A stretch of 64,000 nucleotides of DNA from Capitulum mitella (lineage: Eukaryota; Arthropoda; Thecostraca; Pollicipedomorpha; Pollicipedidae): positions 6,247,115 to 6,311,114 of the forward strand of contig CP099839.1 in assembly GCA_030062745.1 (NCBI GenBank). Direction: 5' to 3'. Of the stretch, positions 24,131 to 35,303 are shown piece by piece. Positions within the stretch are counted from its first letter, which is position 1. Each line of letters begins with the position of its first letter. The notes below the pieces were generated by a model. It did no database searches and was not told where the DNA came from. It saw only the letters and a list, made by a program, of their open reading frames with translations. A program made the position numbers and the translations under genes.

Positions 24131-25504
24131 TAGGGTTGCATACCGAGTGGGAAGACAAATGAGAGGAGGGTACGATTAAAAACGGCAATAATTTCTCCAC
24201 ATTCATGAGTCTCTTACAAGACAAGTGAGAGCAACACGACAGAACGCAATATGATACGCGACACTACGCTACACTGATATAAAGTGTAAAAGAGCTGTTT
24301 AAATGAATGATATTATCCGCCTCTGACCAAAACGCGAGTAAGAGCTAATATATTTGCACATAATACCTGCGGCTCGATGAAATATATTCAGTAATGACCA
24401 GGTACTGTGGTGCGGACTGCGCATGTTAAAAAAAAACTTGTTCGGCGATGCTGATTGTCACTTTTTGGACTCTGGATACGCAGAACATAACATGGGAGAA
24501 CACTGCGAGTTAGCTGCTCCGTACAATTTCCACCAGTTCATTCATAGCAAATATCCTGTACGTTCTTGAGACGACACACAAAGCGCATTATTATACAATG
24601 AACACATATGATGATGTCCTGCCCCAAATCACCAACAATGTCTTCCGCATCACTGTCTTCGACATCAATCACCGGTATTCGGCGTGTTTCTCGTATATGT
24701 TTCAAAATGGCTACGCGTCATGCATGAACCTACCTGGCATCGAAAAAACTTTTTTTACGGAACAAGACTGACGTCTTCAGGCGCAGCAACGTTACTGTCA
24801 CGACGCCTCTTTTATAACGCCACATCAGCCATGACGTGCTGCCAAATGCTTTCCGTCTGAGAGCAGCAGCGTGGTTACAATTTTCCAATAACAAATGCAC
24901 GACGTTGCCTACGTAAGAAATTGCTGGACTGGTTAAGGCGGAAAGAACCGAAAGCAAAAGTTTTTTCCAAACTTGCTTCTTACGGTGCAGTCACACCACG
25001 CGTAACGTAGAATGTCCAACAGAGCCGTAATGATTCTCCCTGCGTTACTGCTACAATCCAGCAGCAGCGTAGCGCAACCAAGACTTTCATAAGCGTGAAT
25101 GAACAGGCTACGCAAGATAGCAAGCAGCTAGCACCTGACAAAAAAAGATGTGCTACAAAAAACCCACGATCCTCTCCAGTTACGCTTTTACAGGAAAAAT
25201 GTACTAAAAAAATCCGCTTATGATATACATCCACATGTCAAGTGAAGTGAGTTCGTGGCACCTGTCAAGCAGACGTACAACATAAAAGGAATGCGATCTT
25301 AAACAGACCGGTAAGATGCCACGTAGGGCGCATAACAAGCCAAGGTTACTGCGCTTTCGCTAACTTTGGAAGCATATTTTAAAATATTGTTTGGTAGTTA
25401 TTTACCTTTATGTATTTCGTAAAACAGCGAAAACATGCCAGTCCAATCCAGTGCTTTTCTCACGAGCAATCGCAAGTTTATGCTTTATGCGTATCCATGC
25501 TTTT
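24131..25504. other. Intron DNA, nothing recognised
   Basis: About 1.4 kb of AT-rich intron with no recognised gene, RNA or repeat. Confidence 0.5.
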
Positions 25505-25515
25505 CTTCGCTGCCA

Positions 25516-25574
25516 TGGGCGCCGAATGACCCCGCAGTCGGTGCGCCCCTAAGCCCCAATAACCAACCAACCAA
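25516..25574 (+). mobile_element. 59-bp structured mini-retroposon, copy 1
   Basis: The insert starts TGGGCGCCGAATGACCC and ends in a CCAA-repeat tail (AATAACCAACCAACCAA). It is flanked by an 11-bp direct repeat CTTCGCTGCCA (25505-25515 and 25575-25585), a target-site duplication of the size made by LINE-type reverse transcription. The body folds into a hairpin: GGGCGC pairs with GCGCCC and the inner CGA with TCG. A second copy in opposite orientation lies at 44355-44411, starts at the same base and has its own different duplication. No promoter box is visible, so it may be a very short SINE or the fixed 3' fragment of a longer one. Confidence 0.85.
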
Positions 25575-25585
25575 CTTCGCTGCCA

Positions 25586-28555
25586 ATAACGAGCGGTTCA
25601 AGAAATACCCATAAAAGGTCTAAGAAAGAAAACATCAGCACCCGGATATCTATGTGCAGAAAACAGTTTGTTAGCCGAGACATTGGAAATGCCATTGCAA
25701 AAATGCACAGAAATGAACTATCTTCTGGTGAAGATTCCACAGATCAGCGTCCATTGGTTGCAAAGCATTTTGCCGTCCGGAAAGCATTATGATCTTGATC
25801 TGGTCCGGCCTGGCCGGCAGGACAGCCAGCGGCTTAATTGTTTTTGCGTTAGTCGAAGTAAAATCCGCTCGTCTGGGGCTCGCTCGTTATAATTCAGTCT
25901 GTTACGATGACTATGGCGCAGGTCAGTGCCGAAATACAGCGTCATCAGCCGCGCAACGTATGCCACATCTGTTAAATCCAAAAGGCCATTGACATACATC
26001 AGCGCGAAGTTTTTCACGTCGTATATCCAATAAGGGTATATCCAGTTTCCACGTATGGCGCTTCGCAACTGGCCAGTTTGCAGATTGAGGTGGTTGGTTA
26101 ATTCTTACACCTGAACAAATAAACGAAGAGGGTCGAATAGCTGTTTGTTTCGGATGACAGATGATCAGCTGACAGCGGATGGACAGGAGGCAACGTTGCT
26201 TTGTTTATGGCTTCTGTGACGTCAAAGGGATCAAAGCCGGAGCGGTCAGCAACTGACCGATTGGATAGTGCACGTGATATACGTAGGACTTACGCTGGCG
26301 TGTCAGCGATTCCACGCTTCAAAATACCGGCAGGGCATAACTTCTCTATCGAATAATGAACAGCTTCACCAGATACAAACATTTTTCATAAACAAAGAAA
26401 GAAAAATTACGCAGGCGGAAGCTTTATGGCATTGGCAACGAACAAAGTTAAGGTTGGTTCTTGGCTGTTTCAGTACGTTACTTGCATTTGAAATCATTTG
26501 ATTAGGGCGAGCTGTCCATCCAGTGCCAATCTCAGCATCGATTAAATGAGGTCTGTACCAGTAAACTAAATTTGCTAACCAGGACAAAAACCATGGCTCA
26601 TAGGCTAACGACAACCACGGAATAACAAAGGAATATAAAATGTTGTGTTAACACTTAAAATAAAACTATCCAGTTATCACGGGATGTGAAAGACGCGTAC
26701 TTTCATGTAAATAGGGAAAGCAGCCAGAAACAACACCACACCTGATTCATAAGTTACCAGGCCCCAAGAGCATCGCCTACAAAAATCACATCATACAACA
26801 CTACGAATACTTTGCTTCTTGATACTCGGCACTCAGCTACGTTCATATCTTGACCACCAGACTACAGCCAAGAACATGGAAGATTTTATGAACTGGAATT
26901 CACTGAAAAGCCTTTCTCGAGGAAACGACTGTGAGATGATGGTACACCGACCTGATAACCAAATTTCCGACGATTAGGAATTTCCTCATCCCACGGATTC
27001 AATGTCCATGAAGCAATCCACAGAGCATGGTGCAGCAGTCCACAAAACGAGGCTTGCTTTGAATACCACAAAATATGTATTTGGGGATTTGCGCTTTTTC
27101 ATTTGCGGCAAGACGATGCAATGTTACATCTATGTTAAATAATGCTATGCCTTTCTTGTGAACGATGACAGACGCGATTTTGAGCTTCCTGTGACTAGAC
27201 CAAAAACCAACAGCTTGTATGACAAATTAATCATGACGATTGATAATCATAACAGAGAAAAAATCAAACCTGAATATAAAACGCTTAGTTGGCAGTTTAC
27301 GTTTTGACTATCCCCTTCTCAGTTTGTCACGACTTCCCAAAAAAAAGAATTCTGCGTCAGACACGTATGATCTGACTTCTGCATCATGCATATGCAAACG
27401 TACGTAGAGTAATTTTAGTCGTTGCCCAAGCATGAACAAACCGTCAGGTGCTATGAGCTGCAGTGAGCAAGTTACACGACAGCAACCGGAACCGAAAATT
27501 ATTGAAAATCTGGTGCATGCCAACTTCTCGCACTTACGATACTTCCACTGCAAGCTAATACAGCGGTGCGCATCGTGAAGCACAACGCACTGACCTTTGC
27601 GACGACGAGCTTTCGACTTGGCCGTCCCGCGCTTGTGGGGAATTCCTTCGTGTTTAAACTGAATCAAAGGCCACGTATAAATCATGACTGACTCTCCTGA
27701 TGCATTTCAGAATTTTGAACCGGCCATTTCCGAAAAATGGCACTTCAACAGAGGCCTAAATGTGCTGCACAAATGCCCTGCGTTTGTTAACAACTCACGT
27801 GCGGATGCACGCGTAAACAATAAAACTAGATTCTTGCAAACCACGCGATCACATAGTGCACCGGGGCTCCGAGGAGCAGTGACAGAGTACTCCTCCGCAA
27901 CCTGGGCCGGTCAGCTGGCTCACTGCCAGGTCATAGCCCCAGGCGGTGCCCGGAAAGGCAGACCAGGGGCGGAGCAAGGTGCAGAAATACGGCTGATACC
28001 GCGTACAGTAACAGCGTAACCGTCTGCTGACGACACTCTGGGGTGGGCAACCGTCTGATGTCTCGGCTCATGGCTATGGTCTGAGTACTGTGGTCAGATG
28101 TAATCATGGTGATTCTCTGCAACGTAAATTGCCGCGAAGGAAGGAAGTAATCTGGTAATGTAAGAAATGGATATCAGGGGCATGGCACCATTACATCGTT
28201 GCCTAAACTGACAAAGACGGAGACATCGAAGGACATTCATCACTGCGGTACGGCTGTTTTATGGAAGGCTCAGTAAACTTGGAAGGGTTGTGTTTCGGCA
28301 CGACCAAAAACACATTGCATTTGGCTTGAAAAGAAATGACGGGAATGTGTCATTCATGTGCAAACTAAATACCTGTTTGCCTGACACGCATCTACGCGCT
28401 TATGTTCAACTGTGGACTCGCATGCCGCCACTGTCACCAAACTGAGTCCACTGAGACCATCGGCCTATGACTCAGGAGGGAATCTTTCGATCTGCTCATT
28501 TGACTGGACTTGGAAATAACGTAATCAGCGGACAGGTTTTATGTGCAAGCGCCAG
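25586..28555. other. Intron DNA, nothing recognised
   Basis: About 3 kb of intron with a lone TGATTAAT (minus strand, 27226-27233) in AT-rich context. The 125-codon minus frame at 27308-27685 shows no domain. No gene or repeat family is recognised. Confidence 0.5.
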
Positions 28556-28900
28556 CAACATAACGAAGACCCAAGACAAAGCATGAAGCCTCTCTGACTT
28601 GGCGCCGAGAACTCCATCGCCGCGCCCGGCAAACGTGACGCCCATGACTGGCCGCCGGGCCGGACCAGTTTAAAGCGCTGAGTCGTAACAACATGGCGCC
28701 GTCAGTCGTGCCGCGGTCGGCTCGCGTGCAGCGTGCAGGTGAGCGCGTGCACGGCTGGCTCCTCCCACTGCAGCGCGAGTCCGGTGCCGGTCCGGCGGCG
28801 CCGAACCGGCGCAGGCACCCGCAGGAACTCGGCCTGGGTTCGGCGGAAATTAGGGGCACTAGGCAGCAGCTCGCCGGGGACGGGCCATGGGCTCACATAT
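28556..28900 (+). promoter_or_regulatory. CpG-rich island with possible plus-strand first exon
   Basis: A CpG-rich island inside the pb intron. On the plus strand it holds AACAACATGGCG (ATG 28693-28695), a good arthropod start context, followed after 46 coding bases by a consensus donor GCAG/GTGAGC (28738/28739). This could be the first coding exon of an unrecognised antisense transcript, but the 15-codon peptide has no known family and the match may be chance. As a CpG island it could equally be regulatory. Confidence 0.2.
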
Positions 28901-29761
28901 TCCGATAATTTCGGCCACGGACTGAACGGGATCTTTGAAAACTTTATGGCAAAGACATGCTGGAATGTGATGAAGTCGCATTCTGCATATGAGAAAGATC
29001 CAAGGAAGCAAAACATTGGCCTGCTGCTAAATTCTATATAATTCTACCCAAATGGCAGCTTGGAAACTAAACGTATATGTTACGTTTCGTGTAGGCTTGT
29101 AGTATGTGTCGGACAGTGAATTGTAATATTTTCTTGTAAACTATCATGTTAAAGTGAGATGGAGGGGACGAAGCTTTTTAAGGCATATTTCAAAGGTTCT
29201 TTGCTCAAATATTTACATATACCATTTTCCGTTTATGAAAATTCCTCTCACTGATTGTTGACAGAGAACTCCTGCACGATGATTCCTTCATGGAATATCC
29301 ACACAAAGCGCAAGTTCATCGCATCGCCTTTTTCGTGTAATCAGGTACAAATCCTTCATTTTCATTAGCAGGCAGAGGAATGGCCTACTTTGTCTTTCGA
29401 GCCCTATAACTCGTTTATTTCTTGCACAAATTAGAAAAGACGTAAACTACGTGATATCTATAACTCATTTGTAGCGCAAGAACGACTTACTTCCGTTTAG
29501 ATTTGGACCCTAAACGGGAACTGTAACCACTTTCCAGTAAGACTCATTTACCTTTGCCAGCCAGAAAAGGAAAAAGTTTTCACCGCTCGGGAGCTCCAGT
29601 GTTTCACTGGGAACAGTTCAGACTTGATATGCATGGACGTGTCGACCTCCACAGTTACAAACGTGCGTTTTTCTCACATTTTCTCGGAGCCGAGGAGGTT
29701 TTTGTTTTTTTTAAAAAAAAAAAATCCCTTTCTTAACATCGAGTCAGCGCCAGGACGTATC
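28901..29761. other. Intron DNA, nothing recognised
   Basis: About 0.9 kb of AT-leaning intron. A T/A homopolymer pair lies near 29700-29730. Nothing else is recognised. Confidence 0.5.
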
Positions 29762-29860
29762 GTCTCACGGGCCAATGGTTGTCGTCCACTGCCTCTGTGG
29801 TGACATGCTCCATTTGTGCCCAGTGTGTGGCAGGCACCGTGGGTTCGATTCTCACGAGAC
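29762..29860 (+). repeat. tRNA-like sequence, probable SINE head or tRNA pseudogene
   Basis: This 99-base stretch has a tRNA plan. GTCTC at the 5' end pairs with GAGAC at the 3' end. An A-box-like GGCCAATGG and a B-box GGTTCGATTC lie at the right relative places, the T-arm GTGGG/CTCAC closes over TTCGATT, and a CCAC/GTGG stem encloses a 7-base loop. The loop lacks U33 and the variable region is too long for a working tRNA, so I call it a tRNA-derived relic and not a tRNA gene. Confidence 0.5.
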
Positions 29861-32789
29861 AGTCGTTGTTTGATCCGAAACAGAGAGGGTCACCAGCAGA
29901 CTAGCGGGACGCAGAAAGTAAAGGAATCAGACGACGGGATGGCCGTGTCTTGACTTAGGCGGCCCGTAAAAGATACCTCTGCATTATCAGGTCCGGTGGC
30001 GGAGCAAAATTACTCTGATTTTTTGGTTAACTTCGGAGGAGAGGTCATGGTTCGCACAAGCTCTGCTTGACATGGACTCTGATCTTACAGCCATCCACTT
30101 GAAAAGGTTCGGATTAAATCATTTTTTTTGTAAACAGTGAAGTTTACTACTCGGTTTCAAACAGACTGAATTCATAAATATTGCGGAAGACTTTCTGAAC
30201 TTTATCACATGCGAATAAACGAATAGGTCCTGCGGTATTTTTTTAGATGGTGGTAATGTGATTCAACATATCTGACTGATGGAACATTCTGTCCAATTAA
30301 ATTACTCTGATGAATGCAGACAGAGCATTCGTTTATTCATCAGCAATGTTCATGGTAAAACTGGGGACTACTTCCCATTTCGCACTCTGACTCAAGGTGC
30401 TGAATGTGGAGGCCCAAGTATGATTATACGACATTCAAAAGTCCATTTGATCTGTCTGATCGTCTTATTACATAATGGCGCCAAGGTATGTGAGTTTTAA
30501 AATGGTTCTCTTTGGTGCAATAAGGTAATACGTGATTAATGTGTCATGTTACCAAATTGATTCCATTTAAAACTGCCCTGGTATTTCCGAGAGAAACGTT
30601 TCGTGGTGCAACCAGCTGGAAATCCAGGACCGTTTGTTCCTTTGCATTTTTGTACGTATCCAAACGTCGTTCAAATGGTCAAAGCGCAATTTTAAAACAA
30701 AACATTTATTGAAAACTGTCAAGTGATCGTTATTTTCAAAAATTCGATGGCTGATTACTGTTTCATAATCTCTTTGGATACATCGGTATCTGTCATGGCG
30801 ACTGCGTCCAGCGTTTTAACGTAGACGACAGTATCAAATATGAAACAAAACGGTTAAGGGTCATTGCGGTATTTTCTGCAAGAAACAGCCGGTGACGTTG
30901 TTATATCGGTTCTTAACGTCCTCTTTCGAAAATCCCTTTGCACGGTTTGTTTAACACTATCATGCTTAACACCAACAAAATACAACATTTACGTTTCCCT
31001 TATTACGATTCAGTTAGCTATGTGAATGGCAATGAACGCCTGAATGCCATATCTTCACAGAAAAAGGCCCTAGTATACAACAGATGCCTCTGATATCGTA
31101 TGCCCTACACGCAAGGGTCATTTATTGTCCTAATGTCATAAAACACCATCGGAACTCGCGGATAAATGAAAATTAAGAGATATATGAGAAGTAGCATACA
31201 GGTTCAACGCATGCGTTCGTGCTTAAGTGCCATTTCAACGCATGAACAGTGTCTCAAAAAGAAAGATGATTCTGAAGCCCTTATTCTTCAGCAACTGCTC
31301 TAATTTCCATATCAGGGCGTCTTCCCTTGGTTGCAGGGCATCAGTGATGTAACGGCACAGGTCAAGCGAATGCAGCAAAACCCATATCGCTGCGTCTGTA
31401 CCTCACCCGCCCTCTCCGTATTGTTCATCTATTCTTTTTATTCTGATCATCGAAAAATACCTCTGCGCCTTCAATGAACTGTCAAAAGAAAACGTACACA
31501 AAGACAAAAAAGCAGCTCGTGTTAGGAAAAATCTAAAGGTTACCTGCCCATTAAAGACGGAACCTGGATCACGGAAGTACAATGTTTGTTGTGAATGTGA
31601 GTGGGGGAGTTTCGTATGATCATGTCGCCCAGAAAGGGTTGTGGAGTTCACTTTTAGCAATGTTCAAGTGTTGTAAGAATATGATAAAACGTTACTTTCT
31701 ACACCACAGTTATTAAAAGAAGAAACACATCGTCACCAGCCACGAAAAATAAGGCTTTAGTTTTGCCAAAGAAATGATGGTTACATTTTCCCACCACAGT
31801 ATGAAACAGTCTGAATTCCATATTCCTTTTAAACGGTGTCAGCGCGTCATGCAGCTCGTCGATTGACGTACGTGGCAGCTTTCAACCACGGAGGTGAGCA
31901 CATAAAACCCGCTCAGAAGCTGTGCCCGTTTAATAGCTTTGAGGCTCCAGAAGCCTTCGGACTATGGCACGCTGATCTCTTTGGCCTTTGTTTATAAATG
32001 GGCGCCAGTGACTCACTCATAGCAGATGGACGACTGATTTGCCCCGTGGAGTCATGCCTAGCTTTAATAAGGGGTGCTGTCGGCATCTCATTATCACATT
32101 GTCAAGCACGAGCCTGCCAAAGCATTTACATGTTCAGCTTATTCTCGTTATAAAAGAGACGGTATCTGCCAGTTAAACACATCACCCCAATTTAGAACCA
32201 TTGTTGTAAATGCATCTCAGATTCATCTTACATCACCGTCCTGTGTGCAGCACCCAATAGGTCCATACGTTGGGTAGGGCAGCGACGGCACAGTCCCTAC
32301 CCAGTTGGTGGAGGCCCTACCCACACTGCAGGATAACTTTGACATTAGCTTTAAGCTATCGCGTGAAAAAGTTGTCAAAAAAGGCTTTTGTTTTTGCAAA
32401 TTTGTCCAAAGCAACAACAGCTCTTTAAACTCTGAAAACATTCCTACTCTGATGTGGCCTCTAAAATTCCATACTAAAATTCCATTCAAACAAAAATCCA
32501 TTCATACTAAAATTCCAAAACCCAATTTTGTGAAAAACTCGATTTGGAAATGAAAAACTTCCTTGATTTAACACCGGACTCGTAACTAGATTTTGCCTAA
32601 AAACTTCATCAGAATGACGTACACACACACAAATACAATGGCTCACAGGCAATCATTCCGAATAACTCAATCACTTCGCCTTCACCGCATGTCTCCAGCT
32701 ACTTCCGCCACCATCACGCACCATCATGAACCCCTCATGACCGCCTTGTGCTCTGTTACGCCACGGGTCCGGGCCGATAACCCATCTGT
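29861..32789. other. Intron DNA, nothing recognised
   Basis: About 2.9 kb of AT-rich intron. A TGATTAAT occurs at 30533-30540. Bases 32470-32525 have two copies of ACTAAAATTCCA with related words. No gene, RNA or mobile element is recognised. Confidence 0.5.
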
Positions 32790-33080
32790 CTCCGCTGAAT
32801 GCAAGAGAGGAGAGGAGAAGAGCGCGGGGAGAGAGGAGAGGGAGGGGCAGGCGGGGCCGGGGCCAGCATCACTCTGTCCTGCCCAGCCCGATCCATCAAC
32901 ATTGAGCGGTCGTGTCAGAGGTGGATTTTCTACTCCGACTTCTGGCCAGTATGCAAATCCATCGGTCAGCCAGAGACAGAGGCCGAGAGGGGAGCCGGCG
33001 GGCACGCCTGGGGGAGGGGAGACAACGGGGGGGAGGCAGTGGACGACCGGGCGGTGTAACGGCGAGCCGGCCGAGATGCA
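32790..33080. repeat. Purine-rich GC block
   Basis: GAGAGG- and GGGGAGA-rich simple-sequence DNA in a GC-rich patch. It gives Gly/Glu/Arg-rich frames on one strand by composition. Function unknown. Confidence 0.5.
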
Positions 33081-33451
33081 CTCACGCCTGACAAAAGTTC
33101 ACACAAACTATAGGTTGTGATTACCATAACTGTGAAATTTTAGACAGTCAATGGCCGGAAACACTGTTATAGGCTTCATGTGACAGAATGTGTTTTAGGC
33201 CGGACCTAGTCCAGCCATATTGCCAATGGGGTGTGTTTTGAGCCCACAGCTATGTTATGATAGACCAACGGACAACAGATATGCTTTATCATATTATGCA
33301 AAGGAAACTTAAGCTTACTTATCCATGTACTGATATGAGGAGACCGCAGTTTCAAATGTGGAAGTAATGCAGCTAACACTGGCACACCCAAAATTAACTC
33401 TTACAATGGCCACAGTTGTTTTAGCAAGAGCTATTAAGACCACTGTTGCCA

Positions 33452-33477
33452 GGCCTGAGCACGTTAATGCTCAGGCC
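33452..33477. repeat. Perfect hairpin
   Basis: The arms GGCCTGAGCA and TGCTCAGGCC are exact inverse complements around the 6-base loop CGTTAA. Pairing resumes outside after one mismatch. The loop is too small and the stem too short for a microRNA precursor. It may be a palindromic factor site or simply an inverted repeat. Confidence 0.7.
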
Positions 33478-34064
33478 AGGGCCACTTTTCGTGGTATACG
33501 ATGAGCAGCCGGGCTCAAGACTGCCGGTGAATGATCAGATTCCGACGCCATGCGTGATGATGCAGTCTTCTTTTGCCAAGACGTCAGCAAAGCTACGTCG
33601 CCGTGCAGTTCATAAGCAGCCGCTTTTACAGCTGGGGTCTATGAATCGAAGGGTTTGGCAATTTGATCCTAGTGACACCAGTTACTCTCAGCGAGAGTCG
33701 ATATGGACTTGGCGAAAACGGCTTTCAGCGGGGTCGAACGACAAAAGTTGGGTGCTTTGAATGGCTGTTTCGGTTTAACTGATCCCAATTTATGAATGCC
33801 TCGGAGCCGGTCGCCACGAGCAGTCGGCGTGAGGTCGCAGCTCTTCGCACGTCCTTTAAAAAACGCGCACCGTTTCAGCACGCGGGCGCCGTGCAGCGCA
33901 ATAAATCAACCGATCCGCGCGGGGCGAGGCAGTCGGACAGTCTCTCACCATCGCGGTCGAGAGCGCCGGTTCAGGCGGCCACAGCCACTTAACCACATCC
34001 CACAGGGGGCCATTTGCCGTGATTACGCCGGATCGGTCTCGTTACCATCGGGTCGGAGCGGGGT

Positions 34065-34096
34065 GGGGGGGGGGGGGGGCAGGACGGGGGGGGGGG
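34065..34096 (+). repeat. Poly-G tracts
   Basis: Runs of 15 G (34065-34079) and 11 G (34086-34096) separated by CAGGAC. They are likely length-polymorphic and prone to assembly error. Confidence 0.9.
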
Positions 34097-34142
34097 TGCG
34101 GCCGGAGACGGCCGGGCCCGGTCCGGCCGGCGCTGCTGCGGC

Positions 34143-35270
34143 CCGTTCTGCGGCGACAGCGTGACGCGGCCGGCGGCTCGTTTTCCCGGCCGCACCGAAT
34201 AATTATGTGACAGAGGACACACAAATACGGCTAAATGGAAAATAATTACGGCCGCGGCGGCGGTATTTACATAAACAGGGCCCGGTTGTGGGCGGGCCGA
34301 CGGCCGGCCGCGGAGCGTCGGCCGACCGGACGGGCGGCGACAGAGTTGTCTCGCGGCGCGGCCGGCGACCGCCGAAACCGTCGCCGGCGGCGCGATTTCG
34401 CGGCGGCCGCCGCCGCCGCGCCGCCTCGTGATGGATGGACGCCGGCCGTCGGCGCGAAACCGGTGCGGCAATAATCGCGCAGCGCCCCGCTGCAGACCGC
34501 TGTATTATTTTCGGCGGCGCGCGCGGGGCGGCGGCCGCGCGGTCTCCGCCGCCGCCCCGCCCGCAATTTCAGCCATCAATCACGCGCGCACTGTAATGTC
34601 GCCATATTCCCCGTATTGGGTGCAGCGGCCGATTGCGATTTGAAAGTGAGATTAGCCCGCTTCTGTTTCCGAGATGGCCCTTCATGAAAATGCATGCGCG
34701 GCCGGCCGCGGCCCACGTCGGCGCGCCGCCGAACAACAGGCCCACGCCCGGTACACAATTGACAGACAAAAAGCGACGCGGCCGGGCGGGAGGCGCGCGC
34801 CTCAGCGCGGCCAAACGTCAGATTGATGGGGCCGGCCGCTTAGCAATGGACGCGGCCGCCGGCGCGCCGGCACCGGCAAACGCGAGCCGACGGCGCGGAA
34901 GATCGGGCGGAGCCGCGGGACGAGTCCGGCGGCCGGCCGCGCGTTTTACAGCCGCCGAATAATGACTAATGCCGGGGCGGCGCTGCCGCCGGCGGCCGGC
35001 CAGCGCCCGGCCCGGCCGGCGCATCCATCACGGGCGGCCGGCGGCCGGCGCGGCGCGGCGCGTCAGCGGCCGCCGCCGCCGCCGCCGGCCGCGTCATCGT
35101 GACGCGCCGGGCGCCGGCCGCCGCCGCGGCGTCGCCCTGATGGATCCGCGCCGGGTCGGCAGGGCCGGTGTTTAAACGCGCCGCGCCGCCGACCGGCCGC
35201 CGCCGGGCCGCGCCCCGGCCCCGTTCATGTCGGCGGCGATTTCCGGCGCCGTGGCCGCCATCAATCAGAT
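34143..35270. promoter_or_regulatory. Candidate pb intronic enhancer: dense Hox/Exd/Hth site cluster
   Basis: A CpG-rich 1.1-kb block 2.4 kb into the intron from exon 1. Bipartite Hox/Exd sites are TGATGGATGG (34429-34438), TGATTGAT (minus, 34575-34582), AGATTGATGG (34820-34829), TGATGGAT (minus, 35023-35030), TGATGGAT (35138-35145) and TGATTGAT (minus, 35260-35267). Meis/Hth-type TGACAG lies at 34208-34213 and 34760-34765. TAATTA lies at 34200-34205 and 34243-34248, and overlapping forkhead-like words TATTTAC and TAAACA at 34264-34277. TGATNGAT with a nearby TGACAG is the known grammar of group 1/2 Hox-Pbx-Meis enhancers. I infer auto- or cross-regulation of pb by Pb or Labial with Exd and Hth. 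The window itself gives no functional test. Confidence 0.6.
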
Positions 35271-35280
35271 GGCCCTGGCC

Positions 35281-35303
35281 GGCAGCCTGGGGTTCAGGCT
35301 GCC
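35281..35303. repeat. Perfect GC hairpin at the edge of the enhancer block
   Basis: GGCAGCCTG (35281-35289) pairs exactly with CAGGCTGCC (35295-35303) over a 5-base loop. A further CCTGGCAGCC word follows near 35391. It starts 14 bases after the last Hox/Exd site of the block. Role unknown. Confidence 0.7.

Noticed and set aside
29762..29860. Functional tRNA gene
   Set aside because: The anticodon loop lacks U33 and total length is 99 bases with an oversized variable region. Kept only as a tRNA-like relic.
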